Source: Acidimicrobiales bacterium
GTDB lineage: Bacteria; Actinomycetota; Acidimicrobiia; Acidimicrobiales; Aldehydirespiratoraceae
Direction: 5' to 3'
Assembly: GCA_029263175.1 (NCBI GenBank)
Contig: JAJCXZ010000098.1
Location: forward strand, 1-58,930
Length of the DNA stretch: 58,930 nucleotides
Shown here: piece after piece, positions 26,577 to 34,891 of the stretch
Numbering within the stretch: position 1 is the first letter of the stretch
Layout of the letters: each line of letters starts with the position of its first letter
Made by a program: the position numbers and the translations under genes
Notes under the pieces: generated by a model
What the model saw: only the letters and a program-made list of their open reading frames with translations
Told to the model about the DNA's origin: nothing
Databases searched by the model: none

Positions 26577-27848
26577 TCAGAGCAACGCTGCAACTTCGGC
26601 TACTGCGGCGAGGGTTTCCTCGATCTCGGCATCGGTGTGGGCGAGCGACGGGAATATCGCTTCGTACGCACCGGGCGCGAGGGTGATGCCGCGGTCGAGC
26701 ATGCCGTGGAAGAACTTGGCGTAGACGCCGTTGTCGCAGATCGCCTTGGCGCTGTCGAAGTCGGTCGGGGCGGTGTCGCCGAAGAACAGCCCTACGAGCG
26801 GACCGATCCGCGGAACGACGGCGGCGATGCCGGCCGCATCAAAGGCGGCCTGCATGCCGTCGGCCAGCCGGGTGGCGATGCTCGTGAGTTCGTCGTAGGC
26901 CTCAACCGTGAGGTGCTGCATCGCGGTAAGGCCCGCGGCGGTTGCCAACGGGTTCCCCGACAAGGTGCCGGCTTGGTAGACACCGCCGAGCGGGGCGAGG
27001 TTGCCCATGATCTCGTGGGATGCACCAAAGGCCCCCATGGGGAGTCCGCCGCCGATCACCTTGCCGAAGCACCAGATGTCGGGCTGCACACCGAACCATT
27101 CCGCGGCACCGCCGCGGCAGAGCCGGAAGCCGGTGATCACCTCGTCGAACATCAGCAGCGCACCGGCGGCATCGCAGGCTTCCCGGATCCCTTCGAGGAA
27201 ACCAGGGGCCGGGCCGACGAGGCCCATGTTCGCGGCGATCGGCTCGACGCAAACGACAGCTACCGTCTCGTCGATCTCGGGCACCACGTTGAACGGAGCA
27301 ACGACCGTATCGGCCACCGCACCCGCCGTCACCCCTTCAGAACCGACCAGACCCTGCTGAGCAACGCCGGAACCGCCGGCCACGAGGAGCGAGTCGGAGT
27401 GGCCGTGATAGTTACCGGCGAACTTGATGATCTTGTCGCGGCCAGTGGTGCCGCGGGCGAGACGGATCGCTGACATCGTGGCTTCGGTGCCGCTGGAGAC
27501 GAGCCGGACCTTGTCCATGCCGTTGACCCGGGAGGTCATCTCCTCGGCAATCAGAACCTCGTTCTCCGTCGGCGCGCCATAACTGGTGCCACGGGTGGCG
27601 GCATCCTGGATGGCCGCGATGATCGCCGGGTGAGCGTGGCCGAGGATTGAGGGGCCATAGCTCTGCACGTAGTCGATGTAGCGGCGTCCTTCGACGTCGT
27701 AGACGAACGGACCCTCGGCCCGGGCCACGAAGTACGGCGTCCCGCCAACGGAGCCAAAAGCTCGAACCGGCGAATTGACACCGCCGGGGATGACGGCTTG
27801 AGCGCGCGCAAAGAGGCTTGCGTTGGTGTTGGTCACTCGAGGCTCCAT
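26577..27848 (-). CDS. hemL: glutamate-1-semialdehyde 2,1-aminomutase
   Basis: Makes 5-aminolevulinate from glutamate-1-semialdehyde, the second step of the C5 tetrapyrrole route started by HemA. PLP enzyme of 423 residues, the usual size. It begins with ARAQAVIPGGVNSPVRAFGSVGGTP. LLMFDEVITGFR holds the PLP-ring aspartate, and the Schiff-base lysine lies in FGKVIGGGLPMGAFG. YQAGTLSGNPLA is also typical. It is the last gene of the hem operon, 10 bases after the hemB stop. Confidence 0.97.
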   Translation of the reverse strand: MEPRVTNTNASLFARAQAVIPGGVNSPVRAFGSVGGTPYFVARAEGPFVYDVEGRRYIDYVQSYGPSILGHAHPAIIAAIQDAATRGTSYGAPTENEVLIAEEMTSRVNGMDKVRLVSSGTEATMSAIRLARGTTGRDKIIKFAGNYHGHSDSLLVAGGSGVAQQGLVGSEGVTAGAVADTVVAPFNVVPEIDETVAVVCVEPIAANMGLVGPAPGFLEGIREACDAAGALLMFDEVITGFRLCRGGAAEWFGVQPDIWCFGKVIGGGLPMGAFGASHEIMGNLAPLGGVYQAGTLSGNPLATAAGLTAMQHLTVEAYDELTSIATRLADGMQAAFDAAGIAAVVPRIGPLVGLFFGDTAPTDFDSAKAICDNGVYAKFFHGMLDRGITLAPGAYEAIFPSLAHTDAEIEETLAAVAEVAALL

Positions 27849-27858
27849 CCAAGCGGCC

Positions 27859-28839
27859 TCATTGGAGGCCTTCGGCGATCAGTCGGGAGAAGTAGGTGAG
27901 GATGAGATCGGCGCCGGCTCGCTTGATGGCGCCGATGTGTTCGAAGGCAACCGGTTCGAGTTCGAGCCAGCCCTGGATGGCGGCAGCGTGCACCATCGCG
28001 TACTCGCCACTCACGTGGTAGGCGGCGAGCGGGATGTCGATCTCTTGGCGAGCCCGAGAGATCACGTCGAGATACGGCATGGCGGGCTTCACCATGACGA
28101 TGTCGGCGCCCTCGCCGATGTCTTCGCGAATCTCCTCCATCGCCTCGCGGGCGTTGGCCACGTCTTGCTGGTAACCCTTGCGGTCACCGCCGCCGACGAT
28201 GGTGACGTCGACCGCATCGCGGAATGGGCCGTAGAGCGCCGTGGCGTACTTGGCCGCATAGGCAAGGATGGCGACCTCGTCGAAGCCGGCATCGTCGAGC
28301 GCTTCTCGAATGGCGAAGACCTGTCCGTCCATCATCCCGCTCGGGGCGACGATGTCAGCGCCGGCGGCGGCCTGAGCGACTGCGATCTGTGCGTAGATCT
28401 CGAGCGTGGCGTCATTGTCCGGCTGGCCGTGATCGTCGAGCACCCCGCAATGGCCATGATCGGTGTATTCATCGACACAGAGGTCGGGAATGATCACCAG
28501 ATCGTCGCCGTGATCGTCGCGAAGGTCTTGTATGGCGAGCTGCACGATGCCGTCGGGACTGAACGCCTCGGAACCCTCGTGGTCCTTGTTGAGGGGAACG
28601 CCGAAGAGCATCACGGCGGGGACGCCGAGATCCTTGAGCTGGCGGGCCTCTTCGCGGAGCGACTCGCGGCTGTGCTGCATCTGACCCGGCAGCGAACCGA
28701 TCGGCTGCGGCTCATCGATGCCTTCGCGCACGAACAGCGGCGCAATGAGATCATCCGGATGAAGTCGGGTCTCGCGCACCATCCGCCGGAGGGCGGGCGT
28801 GCGGCGGAGGCGGCGAAGGCGGCGCTGCGGGAAACTCAC
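27859..28839 (-). CDS. hemB: delta-aminolevulinic acid dehydratase (porphobilinogen synthase)
   Basis: Condenses two 5-aminolevulinates to porphobilinogen. 326 residues from a GTG start. The active-site lysines are in LAYAAKYATALYGPFRDA and IVMVKPAMPYLD. The metal loop reads LCVDEYTDHGHCGVL. One of the three cysteines of the zinc-type site is Asp, so metal use may differ from the zinc enzymes. The N-terminus RRLRRLRRTPALRRMVRET is the usual arm. It is positioned between the HAD gene and hemL. Confidence 0.97.
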   Translation of the reverse strand: MSFPQRRLRRLRRTPALRRMVRETRLHPDDLIAPLFVREGIDEPQPIGSLPGQMQHSRESLREEARQLKDLGVPAVMLFGVPLNKDHEGSEAFSPDGIVQLAIQDLRDDHGDDLVIIPDLCVDEYTDHGHCGVLDDHGQPDNDATLEIYAQIAVAQAAAGADIVAPSGMMDGQVFAIREALDDAGFDEVAILAYAAKYATALYGPFRDAVDVTIVGGGDRKGYQQDVANAREAMEEIREDIGEGADIVMVKPAMPYLDVISRARQEIDIPLAAYHVSGEYAMVHAAAIQGWLELEPVAFEHIGAIKRAGADLILTYFSRLIAEGLQ

Positions 28840-28862
28840 CCCGCGAGGCTACCGCCTCTCGT

Positions 28863-29507
28863 TCAGAGGCCGAAGCGGGGGAAGGGGAAGTCGAGGAGGG
28901 ATTCCAGGACGAGGTCGGCGTCGGGGTGGACGTCGAGTTTGGTGATTCGGTTGGGGACGACGATGCAGGTCATGCCGGCAGCCTTGGCGGCTGAGCAGCC
29001 GTGCTTTGAATCCTCGATGACGAGCGTTTCTGCGGGGTCGACTGCCAGAGCGGCGGCAGCCGCGAGGAAAAGGTCCGGATGCGGCTTGCCACGGTCGACG
29101 TGATCACGGGTGCGGACGGCGGCGAAATGGTGACGCAGTTCGAGGCGCTCGAGATGGGGATCGACCCAGGAGATCGGCGAACTACTCGCCACGGCCAGGG
29201 GGAGATCGGCGGCCACAACCGCTTCGATGACGGCCACGACACCCGGCAGGGCGGGGACGGTAGAGCGCGCGTGTTCGTGGGCTTCGCGTGCCCGTTCGAT
29301 CGCGGCGGCGTCCGGAGGACGTCCGAGTCGTTCTTCGAGATGTTCGTGCAGCGGGCGGTTGTCGGCCTTGCCGATCGAGTGCACCCAGTCCTCTAGGTGA
29401 ACTTCGAGATCGTGGGCGGCATAGGCAGCTCGCACCATCTCGAAGATCGGCCACTCCGTATCGGCGATGGTGCCATCGAAATCGAATATGACGGCAGAAG
29501 GAATCAC
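28863..29507 (-). CDS. HAD-superfamily hydrolase within the hem operon
   Basis: 214 residues from a GTG start. HAD motif I is FDFDGTIADTE, motif II is AVASSSPISWV, motif III lysine is in RGKPHPDLF, and motif IV is VIEDSKHGCSAAKAAG. The cap and sequence resemble beta-phosphoglucomutase or phosphonatase-like phosphatases. It lies between hemD and hemB in a run of six heme genes, 15 bases after the hemD stop. No heme-pathway step needs such a phosphatase, so its role there is unknown; it could be housekeeping repair or phosphate removal. Confidence 0.92.
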   Translation of the reverse strand: MIPSAVIFDFDGTIADTEWPIFEMVRAAYAAHDLEVHLEDWVHSIGKADNRPLHEHLEERLGRPPDAAAIERAREAHEHARSTVPALPGVVAVIEAVVAADLPLAVASSSPISWVDPHLERLELRHHFAAVRTRDHVDRGKPHPDLFLAAAAALAVDPAETLVIEDSKHGCSAAKAAGMTCIVVPNRITKLDVHPDADLVLESLLDFPFPRFGL

Positions 29508-29522
29508 CAGGTGATCATGGCC

Positions 29523-30719
29523 TCAGTCGAGATCGAGAGCGAACCAATGGTGGGCGTGGGGCTCATTGTTGAACGGCTCGACCTCTTGAAAGCCCGCCGA
29601 CCGGTACAACGCGATCGCCTCCGTGAGCGACTCGTTCGTCTCGAGCTGCACTCGCCGGAGACCCAGCCTTCTCCCCTCCGAGACGAGCCGATCGAGAAGC
29701 CCTCGACCGAGCCCCCGACCGCGCACCGACGGATCGAGCCACATCCGCTTGATGTCGGCGACATCGGGGGCAACGAGCTTCAGACAGCCGCATCCCACCG
29801 GTCGGCCGTCGAGGCGGGCGACCAGGAAGAGGCCGTTGGGAGGCGACACTTCGTGAGGGTCAGAGGTGAGGACGACGCCGCGATTGAGCCCGGTCTCGAA
29901 GCGATCATCGATATCGGCGAAGTACCGCTCGAGACACCACTGAGCATCGACCGACGCGGCATCTTCGGTGTGGATCACGACCTGGTCGCCGAAGTAGTCG
30001 ATGAGTGCTTCCACAAGACCCGGGATCGTATGAACCGCAGCTTCGATGGTGACCTCGATGCCGCGGTCAGCGGCGACCTCGGCAGTGGCCGGGCCGATGG
30101 CGGCGACAACCGGCGGAAGACCATCGGCACCGACCTGGTCCACGAGATGGGTGACGGTGGAACCCGACGTGAACGCCACGGCGTCGGCATTGCGGCAGAC
30201 CTCCCGGTCAACGTCGTCGAGTTCCACGGGGATGGTGCGGTACACGGGCACGTCATCGACAAGCCACCCCGCGGTGCTCAGCTCGTCCGGCAGCACCGGC
30301 CGCGCCGACTCAGCGCGAGCCAGCACCACTCGCCCGCCCGACGAAGAAGGTGCGGGGAAGACCTCGAGAAGGCCTTCGGCGATCGATCGATCCGGGACCA
30401 GATCGACGGCGAACCCGAGGGATTCCGCTCGAACTCGAGTGCCAGGACCGATGCAGGCGACGCGGACACCTCCCGGCACATCGGTCGGGTCGACCCGAGA
30501 TGCTCCGTTGGGACTCGTGAAGACCAACCAGTCACCCGAACCAAGCGACCGGAGCGCCGCCTGCAAGGCCTCGCCGCCGTCCGTCGGATCAGCAATGTCG
30601 ATGACCGGGATCGAGACGGCCGCCGCCCCGGCCGCCTCGAGCGCTTCAACGAGTGCCGCAGCCTGATGGCGCGGGCGTGTGAGCACCACCCGGAGCCCGG
30701 ACAGTGGCATGACGGTCAT
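29523..30719 (-). CDS. hemD: uroporphyrinogen-III synthase fused to a GNAT acetyltransferase
   Basis: 398 residues, about 150 more than a normal HemD. Residues 1-241 are the HemD fold: GLRVVLTRPRHQAAALVEAL, WLVFTSPNGASRV, a bipartite core, and AVAFTSGSTVTHLVDQVG with VVAAIGPATAEVA. Residues 245-398 form a GNAT N-acetyltransferase with the acetyl-CoA loop RGRGLGRGLL (333-342) and the C-terminal LYRSAGFQEVEPFN. HemD closes hydroxymethylbilane to uroporphyrinogen III. The ATG overlaps the hemC stop (ATGA). The acetyltransferase target is unknown. Confidence 0.94.
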   Translation of the reverse strand: MTVMPLSGLRVVLTRPRHQAAALVEALEAAGAAAVSIPVIDIADPTDGGEALQAALRSLGSGDWLVFTSPNGASRVDPTDVPGGVRVACIGPGTRVRAESLGFAVDLVPDRSIAEGLLEVFPAPSSSGGRVVLARAESARPVLPDELSTAGWLVDDVPVYRTIPVELDDVDREVCRNADAVAFTSGSTVTHLVDQVGADGLPPVVAAIGPATAEVAADRGIEVTIEAAVHTIPGLVEALIDYFGDQVVIHTEDAASVDAQWCLERYFADIDDRFETGLNRGVVLTSDPHEVSPPNGLFLVARLDGRPVGCGCLKLVAPDVADIKRMWLDPSVRGRGLGRGLLDRLVSEGRRLGLRRVQLETNESLTEAIALYRSAGFQEVEPFNNEPHAHHWFALDLD

Positions 30720-31621
30720 CGAATATCGGCGAGGAGGTCCGTGCCCCCAGAATCGTCGAGCAGGAAGCGTGCCACACCCCGACCGAGCGCATCAGGATCT
30801 GAACCGCGCCGCCGTTCCCGAATGAGGACTCGTCCATCCAGAGACGACAACATCCCGACCAGCTCGATCTCTCCAAGGACCTCATCGTCGAGCAGCACTG
30901 CATGCGCGCCGGCGGGAAGGTCGCAGTCGCCTCCGAGTTCGGCGAGGAAGGCCCGCTCGGCATCGACAACCCGGCGGGTCGGTGCGTGATCGATCACGGC
31001 CAACGCGGCGAGGGTTTCGGCGTCATCGGCACGGCACTCGATCATGAGCGCGCCTTGTGCCACCTGGGGGACCATGAGCGAAGGGTCGAGCACGTCGACA
31101 ACGCCGGCATCGATGTCCAAACGTTCGATTGCGGCAGCGGCCATGACGATTGCGTCGAAGCCGGCGGCCTTCTCCAGACGGGTCTGGATGTTGCCCCGGA
31201 GCTCGGAGAAGTTCAGGTCCGGACGATGCCAGGCCATCTGCGCACGACGACGCACTGAACCCGTGGCGATCCGCGCACCTGGAGCAAGCGAATCCCACGC
31301 CGCGCCGACAAGCGCGTCACGAGCATCTGCTCGCGTGGGGATTGCAGCGACAACCAGCTCGTCGGGAGTCACAGCGGGAAGATCCTTGCCGGAGTGAACA
31401 GCGAAATCGGCCCGGCCATCGAGAACCGCCGCCTGGACTTCCTTGACGAAGACTCCCTTGCCACCCATCGAATGAATCGGCACATCCGTGTGCCGGTCAC
31501 CGACGGTGGACACGACCACCTCTTCGATCGCACGGCCGAGCAGCTCGGCCACATGGCGGGTCTGCCACAACGCCAACGCACTCCCGCGCGTGGCGGCTCG
31601 AAGCGGCGTTGACGCGGTCAT
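30716..31621 (-). CDS. hemC: hydroxymethylbilane synthase (porphobilinogen deaminase)
   Basis: Polymerises four porphobilinogens to hydroxymethylbilane. 301 residues. Conserved features are RAATRGSALALWQT, the active-site aspartate in ADFAVHSGKDLP, IATGSVRRRAQ and LRGNIQTRLEK. The dipyrromethane cofactor cysteine is Cys233 in ELGGDCDLPAG. The gene starts 6 bases after hemA and overlaps hemD. The order hemA-hemC-hemD behind rex matches the arrangement known from other actinobacteria. Confidence 0.97.
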   Translation of the reverse strand: MTASTPLRAATRGSALALWQTRHVAELLGRAIEEVVVSTVGDRHTDVPIHSMGGKGVFVKEVQAAVLDGRADFAVHSGKDLPAVTPDELVVAAIPTRADARDALVGAAWDSLAPGARIATGSVRRRAQMAWHRPDLNFSELRGNIQTRLEKAAGFDAIVMAAAAIERLDIDAGVVDVLDPSLMVPQVAQGALMIECRADDAETLAALAVIDHAPTRRVVDAERAFLAELGGDCDLPAGAHAVLLDDEVLGEIELVGMLSSLDGRVLIRERRRGSDPDALGRGVARFLLDDSGGTDLLADIR

Positions 31622-31627
31622 GGAGCC

Positions 31628-32887
31628 CTAGAGATCGAACAGATCGCGCAGCGACTCGGCCAAACGATCGCCGCGTGCCTTGCCCGCCGCGTCCTTCAAT
31701 CGAACCGTGGGTTCGTGGAGCAGCTTGTTGACCACACCGCGGGCCAGCGCTTCGACTGCGACGCGCTCGGTGGGTTCGAGGTCGGCGAGCTTGGCGGCGA
31801 ACCGTTCGAGTTCTCCATCAACGATGGTGTCGGCCTGGCCGCGGAGCTGGCCGATGAGAGGCGCAACCTCTCGAGCGGAATTGATGGCGTGGAATCGATC
31901 GACCTCCGAGTTGACGATGTGTTCGACATCGACCACAACCGCGGTGCGGCCTTCCATCTGAACCTCGATGAACTCGCCGATGGCCTCCATGTCGAGAAGG
32001 GTGACACCTCGGAGCTCGGTGGCCGCGGGGTCGACGTCACGCGGCACAGCCACGTCGACAATCAAGAGCTCGCGACCTTCGCGGGATGAGAGGAGATCGG
32101 CGACAGCCGCACGTTCGAGAATCAGCTCCGTCGCTCCGGTGGTGGTGACGAGCACATCGACGCTCGCCAGCGTCTCCGTGAGATCGTCGAGGGCGACGGC
32201 TTGGCCACCACAGACGCCGGCGAGCCGTTCAGCCCGCTCCCACGTGCGGTTGGCGATGAAAATCTGCTGGGCACCGGCAGCGGCCAGTGTCTTGACCGTG
32301 CCTTCGGCCATGTCGCCGGCACCGAGCACCAGCACGGAGCGGTCGGTGAGACCATCGAGTCGGTCCTGCGCCAAGGCGACAGCGGCCTGGCTGACCGAGG
32401 CGATGCCGCGACCAATGGCGGTCTCGGTGCGGACCCGCTTGCCACACTCGACTGCGTGTCGAAACAGCGGTTCGAGGGTGGAACCCAGCGTGCCTTCCGA
32501 GCGCGCGGTGTCCCAAGCGGTTCGGACCTGGCCGAGGATTTCGTGCTCGCCGACGACGGCGGAGTCGAGACCGGACACAACCGAGAAGAGATGGCGGACC
32601 GCTTCGATGTCGTGCAATGCGTAGAGATGGTCGGCAACGTCTTCCGGAGCCAGGCCGGCATGGCGACAAAGGAACTCACGCACGTCGTGATAGCCGCCGT
32701 GGAAACGTTCGGCGAGGGCGTAGACCTCGATCCGGTTGCAGGTGCTGAGGACCACGACTTCGGAAAGGTTCTCCGCCGTGCCGAGATCGGCGAGCGCCTT
32801 CGACAGTTCATCGGGCGCGACAGTCATGCGTTCAAGAGAATCGAGCGGCGTAGACCGATGATTGCAGCCGATAGCGACGAGAGACAT
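31628..32887 (-). CDS. hemA: glutamyl-tRNA reductase
   Basis: First committed enzyme of the C5 tetrapyrrole route, reducing glutamyl-tRNA to glutamate-1-semialdehyde. 419 residues. The N-terminal AIGCNHRSTPLDSLERM and catalytic Cys50 in VVVLSTCNRIEVYA are visible. The NADPH domain has VLVLGAGDMAEGTVKTL and FIANRTWERAERLA. The C-terminal dimerisation helix is present. It lies 53 bases downstream of rex, so a Rex operator before rex would control it too. Confidence 0.97.
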   Translation of the reverse strand: MSLVAIGCNHRSTPLDSLERMTVAPDELSKALADLGTAENLSEVVVLSTCNRIEVYALAERFHGGYHDVREFLCRHAGLAPEDVADHLYALHDIEAVRHLFSVVSGLDSAVVGEHEILGQVRTAWDTARSEGTLGSTLEPLFRHAVECGKRVRTETAIGRGIASVSQAAVALAQDRLDGLTDRSVLVLGAGDMAEGTVKTLAAAGAQQIFIANRTWERAERLAGVCGGQAVALDDLTETLASVDVLVTTTGATELILERAAVADLLSSREGRELLIVDVAVPRDVDPAATELRGVTLLDMEAIGEFIEVQMEGRTAVVVDVEHIVNSEVDRFHAINSAREVAPLIGQLRGQADTIVDGELERFAAKLADLEPTERVAVEALARGVVNKLLHEPTVRLKDAAGKARGDRLAESLRDLFDL

Positions 32888-32940
32888 CGGCGTCTACCGT
32901 ACCCTCCCCGCGGGCCGAGATGCCCGTCGGGCGACGACCG

Positions 32941-33588
32941 TCACGTCTCAGCGTTTTCGATCGAACGATGCAGGTGGAAGCCGAGGATCTGAAGCTCTGT
33001 GGCGAGGTCGACGGCCCGCAACTCGACGTCGTCGGGCACCACGAGAACGGTTGGCGCGAAACTCATGATCGACTTCACGCCTGCGCCCACCAGCGCATCG
33101 GCCACAGCTTGTGCTGCGCTCGCCGGAGTGGCGATGACGCCAATGGCGATCTCGAATTCGCTGACCACTGCGCCGAGTTCGGCTGGCGCGAACACGGGCA
33201 CACCGTCGATCGTGGTGCCGATCTTGTCGAGATCGGTATCGACCGCGGCAGCCACCGGAAAGCCGGCGTCGGTGAACCCCGTGTGGTTGGCAAGCGCTCG
33301 ACCCAGGTTGCCGAGTCCACAGACCACGACCGGCCATGTGTGGGCGAGTCCGAGCGCACGACCGATCTCGAACTTCAGATAGTCGAGTTCGTAGCCGACG
33401 CCGCGCGTGCCGTAGGTGCCGAGGTACGACAGATCCTTCCGAACCTTCGCGGCATTGACTCCGGAGAGATCTGCCAGTTCCTCGGACGAAACCGTGACCT
33501 GCCCGGACGGCGCGACCTCATCAAGCGCCCGCAGGTAGAGCGGGAGCCGAGCCACCGTTGCTTCGGGGATGTGTCCCGATCCGGCCAT
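32941..33588 (-). CDS. rex: redox-sensing transcriptional repressor Rex
   Basis: NADH/NAD+-sensing repressor, 215 residues. The N-terminal winged helix carries ELADLSGVNAAKVRKDLSYLG followed by TRGVGYELDYL. The Rossmann domain starts with VVVCGLGNLGRALANH and ends with the domain-swapping helix near ELQILGFHLHRS. In actinobacteria Rex represses respiratory and heme genes when NADH is high. The operator-like site 18 bases upstream (33606-33623) points to autoregulation and control of hemACDBL. Confidence 0.97.
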   Translation of the reverse strand: MAGSGHIPEATVARLPLYLRALDEVAPSGQVTVSSEELADLSGVNAAKVRKDLSYLGTYGTRGVGYELDYLKFEIGRALGLAHTWPVVVCGLGNLGRALANHTGFTDAGFPVAAAVDTDLDKIGTTIDGVPVFAPAELGAVVSEFEIAIGVIATPASAAQAVADALVGAGVKSIMSFAPTVLVVPDDVELRAVDLATELQILGFHLHRSIENAET

Positions 33589-33605
33589 GCTTCCAACTTA
33601 CGACT

Positions 33606-33623
33606 TTGTGCACGGCTTCACAA
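33606..33623. promoter_or_regulatory. predicted Rex operator
   Basis: TTGTGCACGGCTTCACAA closely matches the Rex consensus TTGTGAANNNNTTCACAA; the left half-site deviates after TTGTG. It lies between the rex start and the divergent MFS gene start (33668), so it could control both. The site was recognised by eye from the known consensus. Confidence 0.8.
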
Positions 33624-33667
33624 TCACAATCGCACAAGCAATGGGACCTCAGTAGTCTCACACCGCG

Positions 33668-34891
33668 ATGTCGAACCCCGCCGGTGAACTCTTGAAAAAC
33701 AGGGATTACCGCGGCTTCCTGCTCGCCCAGACGTTCATCGCGGGCATCAACGGCACCTCCCGATTCACGTTCGTTTGGCTCGTCATCACCCTCACCGACT
33801 GGACCGCTGCGGAAGGGCTCGTCGCGGTCTGCCTCGGCCTACCCGCGATGCTGTTCTCGCTTCCTGCCGGTGCCTACTCCGATCGCGTGGACCGAAAGCG
33901 CATGTTCGTCAGGTGGACAACGGTGCTCGTCATTGGCCTCGCCACCTTCACCGCGGTGATCGCTGCCGGCTGGGCCACCCCGTTCTGGACCGGTGTGGCC
34001 GCAGTATTCATCGGCACCTTGATCACGGTGAACCCACCGAACCTGAACGCGATGGTTCCGTTGCTCGTTCCGGGTGATCGCCTGATGAACGCCGTAGCTC
34101 TCCAGAACGGTGCCATGCAGGCAGCGGGATTCAGCGCCGTGATCATCGCCGGCGTATCCATCGAGGTACTGGGCGACGCTGGTGGCTTCGCGCTCCTCAC
34201 GGTTTTCGCGACGATCTCCCTACTCAACATCCGCAAGGTTGTCATTCCCCCTGACAAGGTCACCGAGGGCTCGAAGCAGGCAGCGGGCGAAAGCCTCGGC
34301 AAGTCCATCCGCAGCGGATTCGCCTACGCGGCGCGGACGGAACCGATCCGCAGCCTCCTGCTGATCAGCCTCGTGCTCGGTAGCTCGTTCGCGGTGATGC
34401 AGATCTCGATGCCGCGGGTGGTCGAGGACGTCTACGAACGCGAGGCCGCCAGCGCCGGCTCGGTACTCGGGGCGTTCGGCTTCGGCATGCTCCTCAGCTC
34501 GGCATTCATGGCGAACCGGACCAGCGTCAACCACGGCCGGAACATGGCCATCTGCATCGGCCTCGGACTCGGCGGCGGTCAGTTCGCGCTGAGCTTTGCC
34601 CCCGGGCTCTGGATCGCTGTTGCGGTGATGTTGGTTTGGGGGATGAACGCCGGGGTCGCCATGGCCAGTCATCGCACCGTCCTCCAACACAACACCTCAT
34701 CGGAGATGATGGGACGCGTGATGGGGCTCATGATGATGGGTTTCATGGGCGGACTTCCGATCGGTGCCGGCATCGCCGCCGCGTTGTCGCGGCTCATGGG
34801 ACCGACCGACACGATGCGCATGGTTGGCGCCGTCACCGTCGTTCTTGCTGCCGGCCTCACCTGGCGGAAGTCGATGCGCTCGCTGCGTTAG
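33668..34891 (+). CDS. MFS transporter, EntS-like exporter family
   Basis: 407 residues with about ten to twelve hydrophobic helices. The loop after helix 2 reads GAYSDRVDRKRMFV, the MFS motif A variant of the MFS_3/EntS group. A long central loop lies near residues 195-215. Substrates of this group include siderophores and drugs; none can be inferred here. It is divergent from rex and shares the intergenic region that holds the Rex site. Its TAG stop overlaps the opposing gene's TAA stop by 4 bases. Confidence 0.9.
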   Translation: MSNPAGELLKNRDYRGFLLAQTFIAGINGTSRFTFVWLVITLTDWTAAEGLVAVCLGLPAMLFSLPAGAYSDRVDRKRMFVRWTTVLVIGLATFTAVIAAGWATPFWTGVAAVFIGTLITVNPPNLNAMVPLLVPGDRLMNAVALQNGAMQAAGFSAVIIAGVSIEVLGDAGGFALLTVFATISLLNIRKVVIPPDKVTEGSKQAAGESLGKSIRSGFAYAARTEPIRSLLLISLVLGSSFAVMQISMPRVVEDVYEREAASAGSVLGAFGFGMLLSSAFMANRTSVNHGRNMAICIGLGLGGGQFALSFAPGLWIAVAVMLVWGMNAGVAMASHRTVLQHNTSSEMMGRVMGLMMMGFMGGLPIGAGIAAALSRLMGPTDTMRMVGAVTVVLAAGLTWRKSMRSLR

